NCBI GenBank assembly: GCA_964435775.1
Contig: CAYTAP010000061.1
Location: forward strand, 1 to 23,220
DNA: 23,220 nucleotides
Reading direction: 5' to 3'
Origin: CAYTAP01 sp964435775
GTDB taxonomy: Bacteria; Planctomycetota; Phycisphaerae; Tepidisphaerales; Tepidisphaeraceae
Numbering within the stretch: position 1 is the first letter of the stretch; each line of letters begins with the position of its first letter. Of this stretch, positions 1-8,100 are shown one piece after another. A program made the position numbers and the translations under genes. The notes below the pieces were generated by a model. The model had not been told where the DNA came from and searched no databases. It worked only from the letters and a program-made list of their open reading frames with translations.

Positions 1-120
1 GGCGTCATCTGGGGGTATGTGGGGCTGGCGGTGTTGTACGCGGTGTTTTACTGCGCCTTCGCGCTGGGGATGGGGATGTGGTCCTTCCAGAATCGTGAGC
101 TCGGCGGGGCCGAGGGATAA
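1..120 (+). CDS. Membrane protein C-terminus (partial), probable ABC-2 type permease
   Basis: The reading frame is open from base 1 to a TAA at 118-120 and encodes 39 residues. It contains one hydrophobic segment (GYVGLAVLYAVFYCAFALGM) followed by a short polar tail ending NRELGGAEG. A last transmembrane helix followed by a short hydrophilic tail is typical of ABC-2 permease C-termini, but this fragment is too short to prove it. The stop is followed within one base by the Shine-Dalgarno sequence of the ferredoxin gene, so the two are probably co-transcribed. The 5' part lies outside the window. Confidence 0.6.
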   Translation, partial: GVIWGYVGLAVLYAVFYCAFALGMGMWSFQNRELGGAEG

Positions 121-132
121 AAGGAGTTGTCG

Positions 133-498
133 ATGCCGAAGCTGACGGTGGATGATGTGGGAACCTTCGAGATCAAAGCCGGGAAACGGCTGGTCAACGC
201 GTTGACGGAAGATGCGAAGATCGATCAGCTTCACGCGTGCGGCGGGCAGGCGCGATGCACGACGTGTCGTGTGCTGTTTGTCAGCGGCGAACCGTCTCAA
301 ATGACCGAGGCGGAGAAGGATGTGCTGCAGCGGAAGGGGCTCTATGACACGGCGTCCATGCGTTTGAGTTGCCAGATCACCTGCGACCACGATATGGAGG
401 TGAAGGCGATCAGCCGACTGGCCGGAAGCGGGCGGAAGGATGCCGGAGGCGCGCCGGAAGCACAGATCACGCCGCCGCCGGTCTGGACGGCGCGGTGA
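133..498 (+). CDS. 2Fe-2S ferredoxin
   Basis: Encodes a 121-residue plant/adrenodoxin-type ferredoxin, a soluble one-electron carrier. The cluster ligands are visible as C-x5-C-x2-C (CGGQARCTTC, about residues 37-46) and a fourth Cys in LSCQITCD. The spacing and the short sequence RLSCQ match the Isc/adrenodoxin-like branch. A TTG two codons upstream (127) would give MSM..., but the strong AAGGAG at 121-126 sits six bases before ATG 133 and directly abuts TTG 127, so ATG 133 is chosen. The C-terminal 25 residues are Gly/Pro/Ala-rich and probably disordered. Its redox partner cannot be told from the sequence; the neighbours are a membrane protein end and a kinase-like gene. Confidence 0.9.
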   Translation: MPKLTVDDVGTFEIKAGKRLVNALTEDAKIDQLHACGGQARCTTCRVLFVSGEPSQMTEAEKDVLQRKGLYDTASMRLSCQITCDHDMEVKAISRLAGSGRKDAGGAPEAQITPPPVWTAR

Positions 499-542
499 GC
501 GAGGGCGGGGGCGGTTCATCCACGAACGATTGAGGTGGCGGC

Positions 543-1850
543 TTGACGGCTCGGCAAGGCCTTGGCGAACCGGAGGGAACGGCACCGGCGGATGCCGCGC
601 GGCGACGACTTGATGCCGTCGAGCGGCGGGTGCTGAGACCGACTGGGGAGTTTCATCAGCATGGGCAAAGCCGCTCATCACGCCAGGCGCCGCCGGTTTA
701 TTATTTGTACGGCGATGAATCGGACAACCCTTCGCCGGACGCGGTGTTTCGGGCGCTTCGCTGGGGCGGGCAATTCACTTATACCGCATCGAATTATCCG
801 GCCATCGCGCGGATGTGGGCCCAATTGCATGGACACGGATTTGTGTTGACGCACGGGCCGGGCATGCTGCGGACGGGGTGGCTTCGATGGCTCTTGCCGG
901 TGGCCGCGCCCAGGGCGCATTACCTGGTGGCGCGGAAGGTGCTGCTGGTTCCGCCGCGGGAGATCACGGATCGATTCACCTATCACGTGCAGCTTGTGGA
1001 CGGGGCGACACCCGATGAGCCGGTGGTTCTCAAGGAGGTTCCAAGCGCCGAGCGCGTCTTTGCGCGATTGCGGGCCAAGTTTCCAAAGCTGCCGGATGCG
1101 GTGATTGAAAAACGGGCGAGGAAGTTCACGGAGAAAATTTTTCCGATTTTCCTGACCCGCGAGGCGGCGATGCTCAAGATTCTTCAGCGGGAGCTGCCCG
1201 AGGCGTATCGGGGTCGCGTGCCTTTGGCGCTGGACATGGAGAAGGACCAGCATGGGTTTGTGCAACGCTTGTGGATGCGGTGGCTCCGCAATGGGGGCGA
1301 ACCGCTCAGCCAACTCGCCTTCGCACGCCAAGGCGCGGACATGCTGCGGGTGCTCCATGAAGAGGCGCGGATCATGCACCTGGACCTGCGCCTGGACAAC
1401 ATGGTCATCACGGAGGAGGGGGTGGGGTTCGTCGATTTCGGGTCAGCGGTGCGGATCGGGGAAAATATCGGTCAAAGCCCCCTGCTCTCGACGCTGTTCA
1501 CGGAATTGATGCGGACCAGCCAGATCCAGCGGATGCTCGAGGACATGACGATCAGCGGCGCGGTGACCTCCGAGGCGATCAAGAAGGCATACCACCAGGT
1601 GGATCCCGGCGTCGATTTCTTTTATCTGGCGGTGCAGATCAACTCGCCGCAGAGCAACCCGGAACTCGCGGGGCTGGTCAACTTTGATCCGCACAGCGAA
1701 CAAGCCAGGGCGCTGGCGAACCTGACGCAGGACATTCTCAAACCGCCGGACCCGCTGCACCCGCCGTATCGCTCGGCCAAACAGATCCTCGAAGGAATCG
1801 ACGCCGTGGCGCGGCAGCTTGGGTATGATCCGCAAATGCTGGAGCGGTGA
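543..1850 (+). CDS. Protein-kinase-fold (lipopolysaccharide/RIO-kinase-like) protein
   Basis: Encodes 435 residues with a bacterial kinase-like core. Visible motifs are a VAIK-type lysine in VVLKEVP (K164), a catalytic loop HLDLRLDN (279-286) and a metal-binding DFG (298-300) in GFVDFGSAVRIGENIG. This HxDL-R-x-DN / DFG layout resembles Kdo/RIO-type small-molecule or protein kinases rather than Hanks-type kinases with an HRD loop. There are no membrane segments. The first 50 residues are polar and poorly conserved in appearance. The start is uncertain: TTG 543 has GAGGTGG at 532-538 only four bases upstream, and no in-frame ATG occurs before the core, so a GTG at 630 is an alternative. The substrate is unknown. 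It follows the ferredoxin gene by 44 bases. Confidence 0.7.
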   Translation: MTARQGLGEPEGTAPADAARRRLDAVERRVLRPTGEFHQHGQSRSSRQAPPVYYLYGDESDNPSPDAVFRALRWGGQFTYTASNYPAIARMWAQLHGHGFVLTHGPGMLRTGWLRWLLPVAAPRAHYLVARKVLLVPPREITDRFTYHVQLVDGATPDEPVVLKEVPSAERVFARLRAKFPKLPDAVIEKRARKFTEKIFPIFLTREAAMLKILQRELPEAYRGRVPLALDMEKDQHGFVQRLWMRWLRNGGEPLSQLAFARQGADMLRVLHEEARIMHLDLRLDNMVITEEGVGFVDFGSAVRIGENIGQSPLLSTLFTELMRTSQIQRMLEDMTISGAVTSEAIKKAYHQVDPGVDFFYLAVQINSPQSNPELAGLVNFDPHSEQARALANLTQDILKPPDPLHPPYRSAKQILEGIDAVARQLGYDPQMLER

Positions 1851-1955
1851 GGGAACGGCGGGTGCGCACATCACAGGCGAGACGCGCGTACTACGAAGGA
1901 GCAAGCGGCCGATCGTCAAAATCACACCCACCTTTGGGACCAGACCAAAGTATCT

Positions 1956-2021
1956 GTAGGGTCCGCCTCGCGGACCACGACATACATTGCGCGATCAAAT
2001 GGTCCGCGAGGCGGACCCTAC
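1956..2021. repeat. Perfect 22-bp inverted repeat, GTAGGG-type intergenic palindrome
   Basis: Bases 1956-1977 (starting GTAGGGTCCGCC) and 2000-2021 are exact reverse complements separated by 22 bases. Each arm is also partly self-complementary around TCCGC/GCGGA. The element sits between the convergent kinase-like gene and zwf, so RNA from either strand would fold. It may act as a bidirectional transcription end. It shares the GTAGGG terminus with the element at 4925-4983. The rest of the gap 1851-2049 holds a small hairpin CTTTGG/CCAAAG (1932-1950) and nothing else recognisable. Confidence 0.85.
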
Positions 2022-2049
2022 GGGCGAGAGCCCGACATTCCCAAGCACG

Positions 2050-3594
2050 TCACAGCGCGCAGGCAATGATGGGATCGGGCGTGGCGCCGTTGTGGAGCCA
2101 GCGCCGACCGTCGAGTTCGATGAGGTCGAGGGAGCGCTGGGGGCCCCAGGAGCCGGGGGCGTAGGAGTGCGGCGGGTTTTTGGATTGACGCCAGCCTTGT
2201 TCGATGGGGTCGATGACGGACCACGCCGCCTCGGCCTCGTCGCCACGAATGAAGAGGGTCTGGTCGCCGGTGATCGCGTCAATGATGAGGCGTTCGTACG
2301 CCTCGGGGGGCTCGACGTTGAAGGTGGTCTTGTACAGGAAGTCGAGGGCGACGGATTTGATGTTCATCTGCCCGCCGGGGACTTTGCCATTAAGACGCCA
2401 ACTGATCCCCTCCTCGGGTTGGACGCGGATGATCAGATCGTTGGGATAAACAGGCGATTCGCTCTGCTTCTGGAAGAGCGTGAGCGGTGGCGAACGGAAG
2501 CGGACGACGACCTCGCTCAGTTTTTCGGTCAGGAACTTGCCGGTGCGGAGATAGAACGGCGTGCCGCTCCAGCGCCAGTTGTCGATGAAGAGTTTGAGGG
2601 CGACGAAGGTTTCGGTGGCGGAGTCGGCGGGGACATCTTTCTCGTGAAGATAGCCCGGGGTTTTTTGACCGGCCGCCTCGCCCTGGGCGTATTGCCCCCG
2701 GACGACAACATCGTCAACAGAACCGGGTCGGATCGGACGGACGGATTTGTAGACCTTCACTTTCTCATCGCGGATGCTGACCGCATCGAGCGCCACCGGC
2801 GGTTCCATCGCCACGAGCGCCATCAACTGGAAAATATGGTTTTGCACCATGTCGCGGAGGGCGCCGCTGTTGTTGTAATATCCGCCGCGCGTGCCGACGC
2901 CGAGGGTTTCGCTGACGGTGATCTGGACATGGTCGATGTACTTGTAATTCCAGATCGGTTCGAACATCGTGTTGGCGAAGCGCATGACCATGAGATTTTG
3001 GACGGTTTCCTTGCCCAGGTAATGGTCGATGCGAAAAACCTGTTCCTCAGCGAAGTATTGATGGAGCTGGCGATTGAGGTCGCGGGCGCTGGCGAGGTCG
3101 TGGCCGAAGGGCTTTTCGATGATGATCCGCTCCCAACCCGTCTTGCCCTCTTCGCCGCCGTGATAGGCTTCCTTCAACTGGCCGAGGCAATCGATGATCG
3201 GCTGGAAGGTGTTGGGGGGCGTGGAGAGGTAGAAAAGACGGTTGCCCAGTGTGCCGTGGGTGGCATCGAGTTCCCGGAGTCGGGCGGCCAGTTTTTCATG
3301 GGCGGCGCGGTCGCCGTAGTCGTGGGCGTGGACGTAGTGAATCCCCTGCTCGACGCGATTCCAGACGGTGTCATCCACCGGTTTGGAGCGAGCGAATCGC
3401 TTGATCGCGTCGCGGCATTCCTGGCGATACTCCTCGTCGGTTTTGTCGGTGCGGGCAAAGCCGACGAGAACAAAATCCTTCGGCAACAGCTTTTGCCGGG
3501 CCAGTTCATAGATGGCGGGGATCAGCTTTCGCTTGGCCAAGTCGCCGCTGGCGCCGAAGATGACCAGGGCACATGGGGTGGCGGGAATCGGCAT
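2050..3594 (-). CDS. zwf: Glucose-6-phosphate 1-dehydrogenase
   Basis: Oxidises glucose 6-phosphate to 6-phosphoglucono-1,5-lactone with reduction of NAD(P)+, the first step of the oxidative pentose phosphate pathway, in the cytoplasm. The 514-residue length is normal for the family. The N-terminal dinucleotide-binding motif GASGDLAKRKL is at 14-24, the conserved EKPFGHDL at 160-167, and the substrate-binding/catalytic RIDHYLGKE at 188-196. The start ATG 3594 is supported by GAGAGG five bases upstream. The gene lies 286 bases downstream of gnd on the same strand, so two successive pathway dehydrogenases are adjacent. No 6-phosphogluconolactonase gene is visible in the window. Cofactor preference cannot be read safely from the sequence. 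Confidence 0.97.
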   Translation of the reverse strand: MPIPATPCALVIFGASGDLAKRKLIPAIYELARQKLLPKDFVLVGFARTDKTDEEYRQECRDAIKRFARSKPVDDTVWNRVEQGIHYVHAHDYGDRAAHEKLAARLRELDATHGTLGNRLFYLSTPPNTFQPIIDCLGQLKEAYHGGEEGKTGWERIIIEKPFGHDLASARDLNRQLHQYFAEEQVFRIDHYLGKETVQNLMVMRFANTMFEPIWNYKYIDHVQITVSETLGVGTRGGYYNNSGALRDMVQNHIFQLMALVAMEPPVALDAVSIRDEKVKVYKSVRPIRPGSVDDVVVRGQYAQGEAAGQKTPGYLHEKDVPADSATETFVALKLFIDNWRWSGTPFYLRTGKFLTEKLSEVVVRFRSPPLTLFQKQSESPVYPNDLIIRVQPEEGISWRLNGKVPGGQMNIKSVALDFLYKTTFNVEPPEAYERLIIDAITGDQTLFIRGDEAEAAWSVIDPIEQGWRQSKNPPHSYAPGSWGPQRSLDLIELDGRRWLHNGATPDPIIACAL

Positions 3595-3683
3595 GGGGGC
3601 CTCTCAAGGTAAAGTCAACGCACCGGGCAGACAACGGGACATGATAAGAGACCCGGTGAGGAGTGACAATGCGGGGTGGTGAG

Positions 3684-3883
3684 TGAAACGTGATGAGTGA
3701 TTGCGTGATGAGTGAGAACGCGAGGGACGACTGACGACGCTCTTCTCACGGGCGGTGCGCGATCCACACCAACGAGCCGGAAGCGCCTCTTCGAGCCTGA
3801 GCCTCAGAGCCGAAGGCAGCGACGGACAACCCTCTTCTCACTCATCACGCAATCACTCCTCACGCCCCACTCATCACGTTTCA
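3684..3883. repeat. MITE-like element: GTGATGAGTGA-rich inverted repeats around a short core
   Basis: Bases 3695-3717 and 3836-3858 are perfect 23-bp inverted repeats, and 3684-3699 and 3868-3883 are a further perfect 16-bp pair. The right arm differs from the left only by an extra stretch of roughly 14 bases between the two blocks. The arms are built of variants of GTGATGAGTGA. They enclose about 118 bases of non-coding core with no convincing gene. The outermost bases of the right arm (3881-3883) form the TGA stop codon of gnd. No transposase or clear target duplication is seen. This explains most of the gnd-zwf gap. Confidence 0.65.
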
Positions 3884-4834
3884 TAGCTGCCTGTGTTCGG
3901 CTTTGGTCGTGAGGTCCTTGGTGATGACATCATGGCCGCCGAATTGTTTGCGGAGGGCGGCACAGAAGCGGGCGGAGAAGTTTTTCTCGGTGTCGCGGGA
4001 CTCAAAGCGGGCAAAGAGGCTGGCGGCGATGACCGGCGCTGGGACGGCCTCCTCGATGGCGGCTTGGACGGTCCAGCGTCCTTCGCCGGAATCTTCGACA
4101 TAAGGTTGGATCGTTTCGAGTGTCGCATCCTCGCGGAGCATGCGCTCGCCGAGGCTGAGCAGCCATGATCGGATGACCGAACCGTGCTGCCAGACATCGG
4201 CGACTTCATGCAGGTTGATGTCGAACTGGCTCTTGCGGAGGATTTCGAACCCTTCGCCGTACGCTTGCATCAAACCGTATTCGATGCCGTTGTGGATCAT
4301 CTTGACGAAATGCCCTGAGCCGTGAGTCCCCATGTGCCTCCACCCCTTTTCCGGCGCGAGGGTATCGAGTATCGGCTTGATGCGCGCGACATCCTCCTTG
4401 GTCCCCCCCACCATCATGCAATACCCTTCGGATCGGCCCCAGATGCCGCCGGAGGTTCCCACATCCACATACCCGATGCCATGCTCGGCCAGCGCTGCGC
4501 CGCGACGCAGGGAGTCCTTGTAGAAGCTGTTGCCTCCATCAATGACGAGATCGCCCTTGCTCAATATCCCGGCCAATTCTTTGATGACGCCTTCGGTCGG
4601 ATTACCCGACGGGACCATGACCCAGACGGCGCGGGGGGCCGGCAGGGCCTTCACGATCGCGGCGACGGAATCGACGAGCTGAACGCCCGATACCCCCTTC
4701 AAATCCGGGTTGAGATGGGGGTCGTAACCGACAACCTGGTGGGTTCCCTTGACCGAGCCATCCGTTGATCCGACACAGAGACGAAGCACCATGTTGGCGC
4801 CCATTTTCCCGAGACCGACAAATCCGATTTTCAT
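3881..4834 (-). CDS. gnd: 6-phosphogluconate dehydrogenase, decarboxylating (short GndA/YqeC type)
   Basis: Converts 6-phosphogluconate to ribulose 5-phosphate and CO2 with NAD(P)+ reduction. The 317-residue protein is of the short type (about 300 residues), not the 470-residue form, and lacks the long C-terminal tail. Seen motifs: Rossmann GLGKMG (7-12), DGGNSFYKD (99-107), substrate-binding GTSGG (126-130), and catalytic K178 within KMIHNGIEYGLMQAYGEGFEIL. Short Gnd proteins are usually reported as NAD-preferring; that is family knowledge, not seen here. Residues 20-35 carry a slightly longer loop than usual before VVGYD. ATG 4834 has a good AAAGGAA six bases upstream. It precedes zwf on the same strand. 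Its TGA stop lies inside a repeat arm. Confidence 0.95.
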   Translation of the reverse strand: MKIGFVGLGKMGANMVLRLCVGSTDGSVKGTHQVVGYDPHLNPDLKGVSGVQLVDSVAAIVKALPAPRAVWVMVPSGNPTEGVIKELAGILSKGDLVIDGGNSFYKDSLRRGAALAEHGIGYVDVGTSGGIWGRSEGYCMMVGGTKEDVARIKPILDTLAPEKGWRHMGTHGSGHFVKMIHNGIEYGLMQAYGEGFEILRKSQFDINLHEVADVWQHGSVIRSWLLSLGERMLREDATLETIQPYVEDSGEGRWTVQAAIEEAVPAPVIAASLFARFESRDTEKNFSARFCAALRKQFGGHDVITKDLTTKAEHRQL

Positions 4835-4924
4835 GAGAAATTCCTTTCGGAAGTTGTCTGTACCTCTTATGGCGGCGGCCGGTCAATGGGAAAAGAAGGC
4901 TCGCCATGGCCTCCAATGCTGACT

Positions 4925-4983
4925 TGTAGGGGCGGCTTCAGCCGCCGTTAGCCTCGAAAACGGCGGTTGAAGCCGCCCCTACA
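4925..4983. repeat. 25-bp inverted repeat, GTAGGGGCGGC-type palindrome
   Basis: Bases 4925-4949 (TGTAGGGGCGGCTTCAGCC...) and 4959-4983 are reverse complements with a single difference that leaves a G-U pair in one RNA strand; the loop is nine bases. It lies upstream of gnd and downstream of nrdJ, both on the minus strand. It shares the TGTAGGG end with the element at 1956-2021 but differs in the interior, so the two look like members of one family of mobile or recurrent palindromes. Confidence 0.85.
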
Positions 4984-5029
4984 GAAGATCTGCCTGAGCA
5001 TTGAAAGATCCTGGGAAGACCCCTCCCTG

Positions 5030-5059
5030 CCCTCCCCCGCTGAGTACAGCGGGAGAGGG
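5030..5059. terminator. Stem-loop downstream of nrdJ, possible terminator
   Basis: CCCTCCCCCGCTG (5030-5042) and CAGCGGGAGAGGG (5047-5059) pair over 13 bases with one mismatch around the loop AGTA. It lies about 40 bases past the nrdJ stop on the minus strand. No U-tract follows in that orientation, so it is not a classical intrinsic terminator and may simply be another intergenic palindrome. Confidence 0.45.
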
Positions 5060-5100
5060 GGAATAACGGCGAGAGTTGTACGGTGAGCGCCTGGGCAAGA

Positions 5101-8100
5101 TCAACTGCATCCCATCGAGTTGCCGCAGTTGAGGCATTTGTAGCAGGTGCCGCTGCGGACGGTGATACTGCCGCAGACATCGCACGCCGGGGCGTCGGCC
5201 TGGAGCTCGCTGCCCTGGAGGCTCAAGGGATCGGCGACGATGGCTAGGCGCAGGTTGGGCATCGCCGATGCGGCATCGGACTCGACACTGGCGCCGACTG
5301 AGGATTGCGCCGATTCCAGTTGCTGTTCGAGACCAGAGCCATAGTCGAACGGCTTGGCGCTGGAATCCTCGATCCGCGGGCCGTGGCCGTTGGGCTTTTT
5401 GCCAGTCGCGGCGGCTTCCGCCTTCGGTGACGCCGGCTCGGGCGAGGGTGCGGGCGCCGGCGGCGCCTGCTTGGCCGGTCGCTTGGGGGCGTTGGCGGCG
5501 CGGTAGCCGGGGATGAACTCCATCGCCAGCCAGCGGAAGATGTAGTCGATCAAGCTCTTGGCGATGGGGATTTCGGGGTTGCGCGTCATGCCGCTGGGCT
5601 CGAAGCGGACATGCTCAAACTTGCGGACGAGCGACTCGACGGGGACGCCGTATTGGAGGCTGACCGAGACAAGCGTGGCGATGGCGTCCATCAGGCCGCC
5701 GATCGTGGAGCCTTCCTTGGCCATCGTGATGAAGACCTCGCCGGGCTGGCCGTCTTCGTAGAGACCGGCGGTGAGGTACCCTTCGTGGCCGGCGACGTCG
5801 AACTTGTGGGTGATCGCGTTGCGGGTGTCGGGAAGCCGATGGCGCAAGGGGCGCTCGACGATCCGCTCAACAATGCGCTCGATGACGCGGGTGTGAACGG
5901 GGGTGAGGTTGTCGCTGGTCACACCGCCATGCGCGGCGGCGAGCTGCTTGCCGGCCTGGGCGACTTCACCCGCCACCTCCTCTCGCGCGGCGTTCACATT
6001 CTCCTCGTCATCGTCCTCGAGCTGATCGAGTTCCTCGTCGCTCTTGACGTTGAGGGGCTGGGAGAGCTTGGACCCGTCGCGATACAGCGCGTTGGCCTTG
6101 AGACCAAGCTGCCAGCTCAGGGCATACGAGTTTTTGATGTCCTCGACGCTCGCCTCGTTGGGGAGGTTGATCGTCTTGGAGATCGCGCCGGAGATGAAGG
6201 GCTGGGCGGCGGCCATCATGCGGATGTGGCCTTCGGCGCGGATGAAGCGCTGGCCGATCCGGCCGCACTTGTTGGCGCAATCGAAGACGGGAAGGTGCTC
6301 ATCCTTGAGATGAGGGGCGCCTTCGATGGTCCCTCGGCCGCAGATGACATTGTTGGCGTCATCGATCTGCTTGCGGGAGAAGCCGAGGTGTCGCAGAAGG
6401 TTGAAACCGGGGGCACTGTATTGCTCCTTCGAGAGCTTGAGGCGCGCCATGACATCCGCGCCAAGCGTCCAGGGCGTGAATGCGAAGCCGAGTTCAAAGA
6501 CACCCGGAAGTGCGGCTTCGATCTTCGCCAGATCGTCGGCGGTAAAGCCGGCGAGCTTCAACGATTGCGTATTGATGTAAGGGGCGTCGTCGAGCGTGAG
6601 GGTGCCGGTGACATAATTGAGGATGTCGCCAATCTGCTCGGGGGAATAACCGAGGGAGACCAGCGATGGGCGGAGGGACTGGTTGGCGATCTTGAAATAG
6701 CCGCCTCCGGCGAGCTTCTTGAACTTGACGAGGGCGAAGTCCGGCTCGACGCCGGTGGTGTCACAGTCCATGAGCAGGCCGATCGTGCCGGTGGGGGCGA
6801 TGACGGTCGTCTGGGCGTTGCGATAGCCGTTCTTTTCCCCTTCAGCCAGGGCGCGGTTCCACACCTCGCGCGCGGCATGGAGCAGCGCGGGGTTGGCGAG
6901 CGATTCATCTTCGGAAAACTGGGAGGCGTCGATGCCGACGGGCTTGATGTCGAGGTCTTCATATTGGCCAAGCTCGCGGCGGACGGAGGCATTGGCGGCG
7001 ACATCGTATGCGGCCCGGCGGTGGTTGCGGATGACGCGGAGCATGTCGGCGCGGTTGTCGAGATAACCGGGAAACGCGCCGAGCGCGCCGGCCATCTCGG
7101 CGCTGGTCGCGTAGGACTCGCCGGTGAGGATCGCGGTGAGGGCGGCGCAGATGGCGCGGCCCTTGTCGCTGTCATAGGGAATGCCGGCCTGCATGAGCAT
7201 CGCGCCCAGGTTGGCGTAGCCAAGCCCAAGCGTGCGGTAGCGGTAGCTGAGGCGGGCGATTTCCTCGGAAGGGAAGGAGGCCATCAGCACGGAGATTTCG
7301 AGCACGATCGTCCACAGGCGGATGGCGTGCTGGTAGCCGGAGAGATCGAACTGGCCGGTCTCGGCGTCGAAGAAAGTGAGGACATTGAACGACGCCAGGT
7401 TGCACGCGGTGTCATCAAGGAACATGTACTCCGAGCAGTTGTGAACCGTCAGACCGTTAGCGATGAAGGAGCTGGTCTGAGGCTCGGTGAGATCGAAGAC
7501 CTGCTCGCGGCCGACGTGCGTGAAGGAGGCGACGGCGTCCCAATTGGCGCGAGGCGTCGAATCATCGTTGCTTGATAAAACGGAGGATTCGATCAATTCA
7601 TGAAGTTGGTCGAGCTTCTCGCCATCGAGCAAGCCGATGTGGTCGGAAAAAGAGCGGAGGCTGTCCGGTGCGATACGCAGGCCGTGGCGCGGGGTGGCTG
7701 CGTGTCGGGGACCGTCCGTGGAAACGGACAGCGCTCCGCTGTTGTGAGAGTGGGCAGTGAAAATTGAGGATTGCACACCGAAGCCCAGAAGGAGGAGTTG
7801 GATGTCTTCGAGCAATCCCCTGGAGCGGTGACGAATTTCAATCGTACCGCTCGTAAAGTTCGCTTGCGCGGTGAACAGGCCTCGAACGAGATGGCGCTGC
7901 GCGGGCAGGCCGAGCGTGAAGGCGTCATCGGACAACCGCCGCAGACCGGCTTCAATGCGGGCGTAGGCGCGGAGGCGGCTGAGAAGACGATGATTATTCA
8001 ACCGCGTGGTCGCCTGGCGTCGGGAATCGGTGGCGACGAACGATGAGCCGCCGCCATTTCCACCGGCCAGAACGCCATCGAGCAGTTCCGCGTCAACGTA

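Noticed and set aside
1987..3612. Plus-strand open frame of 541 codons opposite zwf
   Set aside because: It is antisense to zwf, whose motifs are complete.
3684..3883. CRISPR array suggested by repeated GTGATGAGTGA units
   Set aside because: The repeats are inverted and irregular, with no evenly spaced unique spacers and no cas genes.
5611..7575. Plus-strand open frame of 654 codons opposite nrdJ
   Set aside because: It is antisense to conserved RNR sequence and shows no recognisable domain; the long frame follows from codon bias.
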